From the NCBI GenBank assembly GCA_024036415.1, contig JAMWET010004045.1:1-64000 (forward strand): 64,000 bases of DNA, in the 5' to 3' direction. A program made the position numbers and the translations under genes. The stretch is from Prochilodus magdalenae. Taxonomy: Eukaryota > Chordata > Actinopteri > Characiformes > Prochilodontidae. Each line of letters begins with the position of its first letter. The stretch's first letter is position 1. A model generated the notes under the pieces. That model was given only the letters and a program-made list of their open reading frames with translations, was not told where the DNA came from and did no database searches. Positions 58,699-64,000 of the stretch are shown here, one piece after another.

Positions 58699-58730
58699 GA
58701 TAGGAGTTTATTGCACCAATTCTCAATGAC
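58476..58730. repeat. Perfect 35 bp inverted repeat around a (TATC)n-(TA)n tract
   Basis: 58476-58510 (GTCATTGAGAATTGG... to ...CTCCTATCGCC) is the exact reverse complement of 58696-58730. The 185 bases between contain AT-rich text, a (TATC)n run at 58628-58646 and (TA)n at about 58652-58695 that ends directly at the right arm. No coding capacity; too short to match a transposon terminus I know. Confidence 0.95.
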
Positions 58731-60071
58731 ATCATTGTATATATTCATTCCATATATATGTATATCGTCATAGTTAAATGAGGTTTTTGGCCTTTCCTGT
58801 AAAGTTGCCATTTTGGAGATACTTGTTTTTCTTCGGACAGTATATGCTTCAATACTCAATAAAAAAACTGTCTATGGTTGTTACATAAAATAAATAAATA
58901 AATTACTGGCATTTTTGCATTTAAGACATTCAAAACCAGGGAACACCATATACTGTATGTAACCTTTGCAAGAAGCACACAGTGTACATATTGCCAAACA
59001 CCACACAAAGAGTTGTTTCATTTATACCTCATTGTTTTTTGAGCTGACATTTGATTTGAGTCAGAGTTTGGCGACTTCCCAGTCAAAAATGCTGATGTCT
59101 GCGATGTCGTGAATTTTTTTATCATCTGTCAGTATTTCCACAAAGTTTTCCAGTAAAGTCAAATGGCAGTGCGAGTTTTTGAGCACAATATCACATATGT
59201 TTACCATAAATATGATTAGTATCAAGGCAATTAAGTATTAAGCTAATGTTAATGGGTCTTATGCCAGTAGCCCATCTGTATTAATCAATAATACAATTGT
59301 GGCTAAATAAACAAATGAAACAAACAAAAAATTTCTTCAGGCCGTGGCATTGAGGAATCAGTTGTGGGTCTTTTAAAGAACAATTCAACATATGGTCCTC
59401 TATAAAACCATTAGCATAGTTTGAAGAACCTGCACGTCCTGTAAGGTTCTAAAGCCTTCTTGTCCACTTTAACTCAGGAAGGCCTTGTAAATTATTAGAT
59501 TAGTTAGATCATGTGTGTTGCCACCAGGGCAAACACTAATATGTGCAGGGACCTGGGTTGGTAACTACTTTATCATCAACTGAATACAGAAAATTTAGTC
59601 TAAAATGATCATTCGCATGTAAGCAGCCCAAATATCCCATACAGTTCTTCCGTTTTCTTTTACAAATTTTCATATGACTATGTGATTCTGCCAAACGTAT
59701 TTCTCCCTTACTTTCCTTCTGCAGAGGCAGCAGCATTAAGCCTGTGGTTGAAATAAATCTACTTTCCATTCAGTGCAGAAATTACCTTTCATAATTTACC
59801 ACAGAATCTGCCAATTTTGGAAAGTTTGGAGAAAACAGCTTTTATAAATGAGATGTGTGAAGAACCTTGTAAAAGACTTCCTAATACTTTAAACGACGTA
59901 GAATAGACATTATATATACCTCTACGTCAGCCTGCTTCTATGGGATTAACTCAAAAACACTTTTTGGCACCTTTTGTGTAGCATTCTTTTTATGTAGCAT
60001 GTGTAGCATTCTTCTTAGGTGCCAAATAAGCATTGTTTGTGCAATGCTGTTAATGTACACAAAAAAACTGA
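58731..60071. other. Unique sequence, no gene seen
   Basis: The 77-codon minus-strand frame at 59536-59769 has no domain. A small direct repeat (GTGTAGCATTCTT at 59979 and 60001) lies near 60000. No mobile element recognised. Confidence 0.4.
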
Positions 60072-60258
60072 ATGGAATGGAATGGAATGAATGAATGAAT
60101 GAATGAATGAATGAATGGATGGATGGATGAATGGATGATGGATGAATGAATTAATGAATTAATGAATGAATAAATGAATGAATAGATGGATGGATGGATG
60201 GATGGATGGATGGATGGATGGATGGATGGATGGATGGATGAATGAATGAATGAATGGA
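60072..60258. repeat. Compound (GAAT)n/(GGAT)n microsatellite
   Basis: About 185 bases of tetranucleotide repeats starting with GGAATGGAATGGAATG, then alternating GAAT and GGAT blocks including about 14 uninterrupted GGAT units near 60185-60239. Such arrays often grow from the tails of the fish SINEs seen at 22415 and 45263. Confidence 0.96.
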
Positions 60259-61260
60259 ACCTTCAAAAACTTTCTTCACACTCAAACCTTTTTTTCAAAC
60301 ATGGTTCTCATTAATGTTGTCTTTTGTCCGGATCATTTCTTGATTATTCTAAAGTATAGACTGTGTTTACAAATTCTGAAAGTCATTTCCACTACAAGAA
60401 ATCTTAACCAGTGATATCTTCAGTATGGTTAATATACCTCGTAGTTTTCTTTATGGTGTTAAGACCTATTATTTTATCTTATAAAAGTGTCTTTTTCTTT
60501 TGGCTGATATTTAACTTGTTTACATTGCACATCTGCATGTTCTTTTGAAACAAGTAATCTGCCAATAGAACACAATACAGTATTTTTTCTACCTTATTAT
60601 TATTATTATTATTATTATATTTCCAGAATACAAAATAAAAAAGTTTGTTAGTAAATAAATCAACCTTCATTTAAACTAAAATAGACATACACTGAGGGTG
60701 ACCCTCAAAGTTTCACTCCAAATAAACCTGTTTGGCACCTTCATTTTTAGGAGTGTGTACCATTAAGTGAACATGGAGGTATGGAATGGGATTACTGCAG
60801 CACAGTCTCCCTGACTCTAGAGACCTTTGACTTCCCTCTGCGAAGCAGAACAACAGTTTCAGGACTTTTTAAACCATATGATATTTATGGCTGCTTTGTA
60901 ACTCTGGTGGGAACTCATGCTGCCTATCTAAGACCTTTATTGGACAGCTAAGTATTATGAAATGATTAATGTATATGCAATTGTTTGCTAAAATAGTGCT
61001 TTCAAGAAAAGAATGTGCTCTGAATGGAATATGGAAACTTCTTTTAAAGGATGCTGGGAAAACACACATAAAAGGAGGGCAGATGTATAATAAGCATGCC
61101 CATTAATATCAGATTTCATTGCCTGTGTTCTTGTTCATGAGTTACTGTTCTCATAGATTTTGGAATTTCAGAGGCATCATTACGAGCATTCATTGTGAAT
61201 TAAAAGGCTATTAAGCGTTACAAAAGGAAATACTGTTCCCATTTAGGTTTCTCTAGCCAC
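60259..61260. other. Unique sequence, no gene seen
   Basis: Includes a short (TTA)n tract at 60595-60617. Frames on the minus strand at 60479-60670 and 60869-61069 lack domains. The part at 60740-60850 has mixed composition. Confidence 0.4.
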
Positions 61261-61266
61261 CCCCCA

Positions 61267-61297
<31 letters not shown>
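61261..61297. repeat. Poly-C run
   Basis: CCCCC, three A residues, then roughly 29 consecutive C. Runs this long are rare and often unstable or mis-sized in assemblies; on the minus strand it is poly-G with quadruplex potential. Confidence 0.95.
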
Positions 61298-61404
61298 GAC
61301 ATTAAAAACGACATGAGCTAAGCCCTGCTCTGGTATTAAAGAGGGGCGTTATTGAGGTGACAAAAAGGGAACTGAACTAAAAGAATATGAAGGCTTGGTT
61401 GTTA

Positions 61405-61815
61405 CATGTTATTAGGCCAGTGCTATGGTGTCCCAGGTGGTTGTTAAGGTGTTGTTAAAGCTGTTGCCATGTTACCCCAGACTGGCTACTAAGCTGTTGC
61501 TAGGCTGTTGCCATGTTACCCCAGAATTTGGTGTCCCAAATGGTTGTTAAGTTGATGCTTGGCCATTGCTATGACTTTCTAAATAGTTGCTAAGATGTGT
61601 CTAGGCCAACACTATGCTTTTTTCAGGTGCTAACTTGCTTGCTGATCGCTATGCTTTCTCATTGGGCTGCTAAGAGGTTACTAACCCAAGGCTGTGCATC
61701 CTCATGTGGCTTGTAGGGTGTTGCTAACCCGTCGCTATAGTTTCTCAAGTGGTTGCTAAGGTGTTGCTAACCCACAACTATGCTTTCTCGTGTGGTTGCT
61801 AATGTGTTGCTTAGT
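61405..61815 (+). repeat. Minisatellite, diverged units of about 50-60 bp
   Basis: Repeated words GTTGCTAAGGTGTTGCTAAC, GGTTGTTAAG, TTGCTAACCCACAACTATGC and CTATGCTTTCTC recur seven or eight times with heavy divergence, most regular at 61680-61810. Fish genomes carry a common minisatellite of GGTTGCTAAGGTGTT type, which this resembles from memory. The following frame at 61832-62050 has no domain. Confidence 0.75.
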
Positions 61816-62099
61816 ATGCACGTGAGTCTGTGTGAAGGTCGGTGTGAAAGACGTCCATCGTGATGTCACTGTGGCAGCTAATAACTTTTCTCAACCTGCC
61901 GTCTTGCATTTGTGTTTGCGCAAACACTCTACAAAAACCACATGTGTGATCCATCCCAAAAGCACAGGCTGTGTTCTGTACTGGCTCTGCAATCCTAAAG
62001 AGTTTCATGGTTCTTGCTTGAAAACCGCCATGAAAAAAAGCATTGAATAATAAATCAAAGAACAAAGAATGTTAATTTGACTTTCTCAAGCCAACTTAA

Positions 62100-62498
62100 T
62101 AAAACAAACCAAGAGCGCCAGAGCCAGTGAGAGGGGAGAGGAAGGGATGGGGAAAAAAGGAAAAACAATGAGAAGACAATAATAGGACAAAGGTAACAGA
62201 AGATGAAAGCGTTCTCACTGCTTATCCGGGCAAGGTTTTATCCTCATTCTTTTTTTTTTTTTTTCAATTAAAGATACCGCCGTCACCTCATCTCTTGAGA
62301 ATGACACTTCAGCCTTGTGTGCCTCCATCTGATTGCAATTTCAGTAATGTAATTTTCATGCAAATGTTTTTTTTTTCTTGGCTTTTTACTCTTTTTTTTT
62401 TTTTTCGTCTCCAAACCAAGTCTGAAAGTCTCTGGCGGGTTTCTTCTCTTCAGTTTCATGCTGAGAATCACCTGATACAGCTCGGTTATGTAGGACAG

Positions 62499-62551
<53 letters not shown>

Positions 62552-62970
62552 TTTTTTCTCTTTCTCTTTCTCATTCTCTCTTTCTGCCTAAAAGTGGAGC
62601 GGATGAGTTCCGTGCCTTGAAAAGCCTGAGCGTTTTTCGATAAGGATGGAAATGTGAGGGCTGCTTGTTTCGCCTGCTTATCGGGCCGAGAGATGTAAAC
62701 AAGTCGGCGTGGCAGTAATGGAAAAAAGGTCCCCGCAAGAACAGACTGTGAAATGTTCTAAACCGCTTGTTTTAGACCAGGGTTTGTGGCGTTGCCCGTG
62801 ACGCCGGTGCTCCTGGCCAAGGAGAATGAATTATGCAGGCATGCTATTCACGACAATTTCTGGCTTTTTATGGTCTGTAAAGCACCCCTATCCTTGCTCG
62901 CATCACATCAAAACATCAATCAGCATCGGCATTTGATTTAGATCAATAAGAAAATGAGCCAAACTGGCAT
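62100..62970. promoter_or_regulatory. Possible conserved non-coding block, CpG-richer
   Basis: Non-repetitive, CpG-bearing text flanks simple tracts: GCTTATCCGGGCAAGG near 62219, GATACCGCCGTCACCTC near 62273, TTATCGGGCCGAGAGATG near 62679, GTGACGCCGGTGCTCCTGG near 62799. GATA-type words (CTTATC, TTATCC) recur. Interrupted by poly-T at 62248-62264 and a (TC)n tract. No convincing frame. This is among my best guesses in the window for a conserved enhancer cluster, but the basis is compositional. Confidence 0.33.
62500..62583. repeat. (TC)n microsatellite
   Basis: About 40 bases of pure TC followed by interrupted TTTC/TCTC to about 62583. The frames on both strands through it (Ser-Leu-rich plus, Arg-Glu-rich minus) are artefacts. 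Confidence 0.96.
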
Positions 62971-63604
62971 GCTATGTTCATCAAGAGAAAGGCAGAAATG
63001 GTGCCCAATTTTTGGGATAGATAAAAACCAATGACGGCTAAAGGTAAAACAAATGAACACCTCCTCATTAAGCTAACCTCAAAATCTAGTTCTCATAGGT
63101 GCAGTCTATTTCACCTTAACTTACCTTTGCACACATGTGTACTGTTTCCTTCTTGTATCCAGTCTTGTATTTTCTATTGTTTAGACCTGACAGTATGTAG
63201 TTTCTGCCACTCACCAAATTCTCTGGTCTCCAATGAAATGTATACTATTAAAATATATCATTAATTCCGTTTTCTTGCTTTTAACTGTCATCTATGTGCA
63301 ACATATTGGTACATGAAAAAACTCAAAATTCAATTGTTGTGTTTGCATTTGATTAGAATAACTTATTAACATTGGTTGGATTAATTCGGCATGAGCAATG
63401 AACAGGAGAGTAGGCAGTAGAACATGAGATGCGTTATTGTAATTTGAGCTAGATTTGAACTAAAGTTTATTGTTAATTGTTAAAGTTTGTACAAATTTGT
63501 GTAACATAACCCTACATTTTATCATATTTGTAATGGTTCCTAACATTAAATCAAATGGAAGTGCAGATTCAATCCTCTTAAAATATAATGTAAACTGAAT
63601 GCTT
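62971..63604. other. AT-rich unique sequence, no gene seen
   Basis: The 77-codon frame at 63031-63264 has no domain. No repeat recognised. Confidence 0.4.
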
Positions 63605-63985
63605 ATGTACAATACTATGCAAAAGTCGAAGAGATAAGGCTTTTCAGTCAAGGCATGTTTTTAAGGAGATTAGATATAAAATAGTCCACTTGCATAAAGA
63701 AAGGAGTCTCTAAGACTGTAATTCAAAAAACAAATAAAGGATATGTGCACATCCTGGTAGACCACCAAAACTGTTACCATCAGATAAACAACACTTAAAA
63801 ATTTCATCTTTAAAATCATGCAGAGATCTGAAAACATGTAAAGATGTTCTGTCCATCCTTCCACTGTGAGAAGACAACTTAATGCCATGTGCCTGAACAG
63901 ATGTGAAGCTGTCAAGATTTTGACATAAATGAAGGGTAGTCTCTTGTTTGGCATAGTGCTTTATTTTATAAATCATCATGCAATT
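63605..63985 (+). pseudogene. Tc1-like transposon remnant, running toward the window end
   Basis: The terminus-like ACAATACTATGCAAAAGTCG near 63609 is followed by ACATCCTGGTAGACCACCAA, TACCATCAGATAAACAACAC, TCATGCAGAGATCTGAAAAC and CTGTCCATCCTTCCACTGTG, in the order of the 5' half of a fish Tc1-like transposase related to 49160-49630. Deletions and stops break the frame; the 89- and 94-codon minus-strand frames are shadows. Confidence 0.65.
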
Positions 63986-64000
63986 AATTATATTGTTAAA

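Noticed and set aside
60072..60258. CRISPR-like or satellite array
   Set aside because: Plain tetranucleotide microsatellite with no spacers.
61405..61815. CRISPR array from repeated units of about 55 bases
   Set aside because: Units are diverged and contiguous, without unique spacers; fits a fish minisatellite.
62295..62591. 98-codon frame rich in Ser-Leu and its Arg-Glu-rich opposite
   Set aside because: Produced by the (TC)n microsatellite and poly-T tracts.
1..64000. Endogenous viral or retroviral genes, and defence-type gene clusters
   Set aside because: No reverse transcriptase, integrase, capsid, nuclease or immune-type domain is readable in any frame; the only enzyme relics are Tc1-like transposases.

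Overview
The window looks like AT-rich, repeat-laden nuclear DNA of a teleost fish. I find no protein-coding gene I would call with confidence, no rRNA or stand-alone tRNA gene, and no bacterial or phage-type system. The longest ATG-initiated open frame is 136 codons and lies partly inside a dispersed repeat. The fish assignment rests on repeats recognised from memory: tRNA-headed SINEs with a LINE-type tail containing CTCTGGATAAGAGCGT, a second SINE with a GTGTGGAGTTTGCATG block, several Tc1-like transposon remnants, and a palindromic repeat family I associate with otophysan fishes (characins, catfishes). The order-level guess is inference.

Layout. Bases 1-15,000 are mostly unique sequence, with several GC-richer blocks that resemble conserved non-coding elements. 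They also hold a 3.5-6.4 kb segment with a direct 240 bp duplication and a 175 bp inverted duplication around a long (TA)n tract. Bases 15,000-31,700 hold a palindromic transposon-like element (15.05-15.6 kb), SINEs at 22.4, 24.9 and 31.4 kb, several pairs of old dispersed repeats, and two of the better candidate exons (19.9 and 30.2 kb). Bases 31,700-41,000 hold a small CpG-rich island (32.26-32.56 kb), a long (TA)n tract, a regulatory-looking block at 34.2-34.7 kb and more dispersed repeats. Bases 41,000-55,400 are the transposon-rich part, with six or more Tc1-like remnants, a SINE, a LINE 3' end and a (TA)n tract inside a palindromic repeat. Bases 55,400-64,000 are AT-rich unique sequence with microsatellites, a perfect 35 bp inverted repeat around a (TA)n tract, a minisatellite at 61.4-61.8 kb, a poly-C run and a regulatory-looking CpG-richer block at 62.1-63.0 kb.

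The simplest reading is a gene desert or a very large intron, with scattered possible enhancers and a few possible small exons, colonised mainly by DNA transposons and SINEs. The most unusual feature is the repeated association of (TA)n tracts with inverted duplications of their flanks, seen three times. I found no coherent new biological system here.
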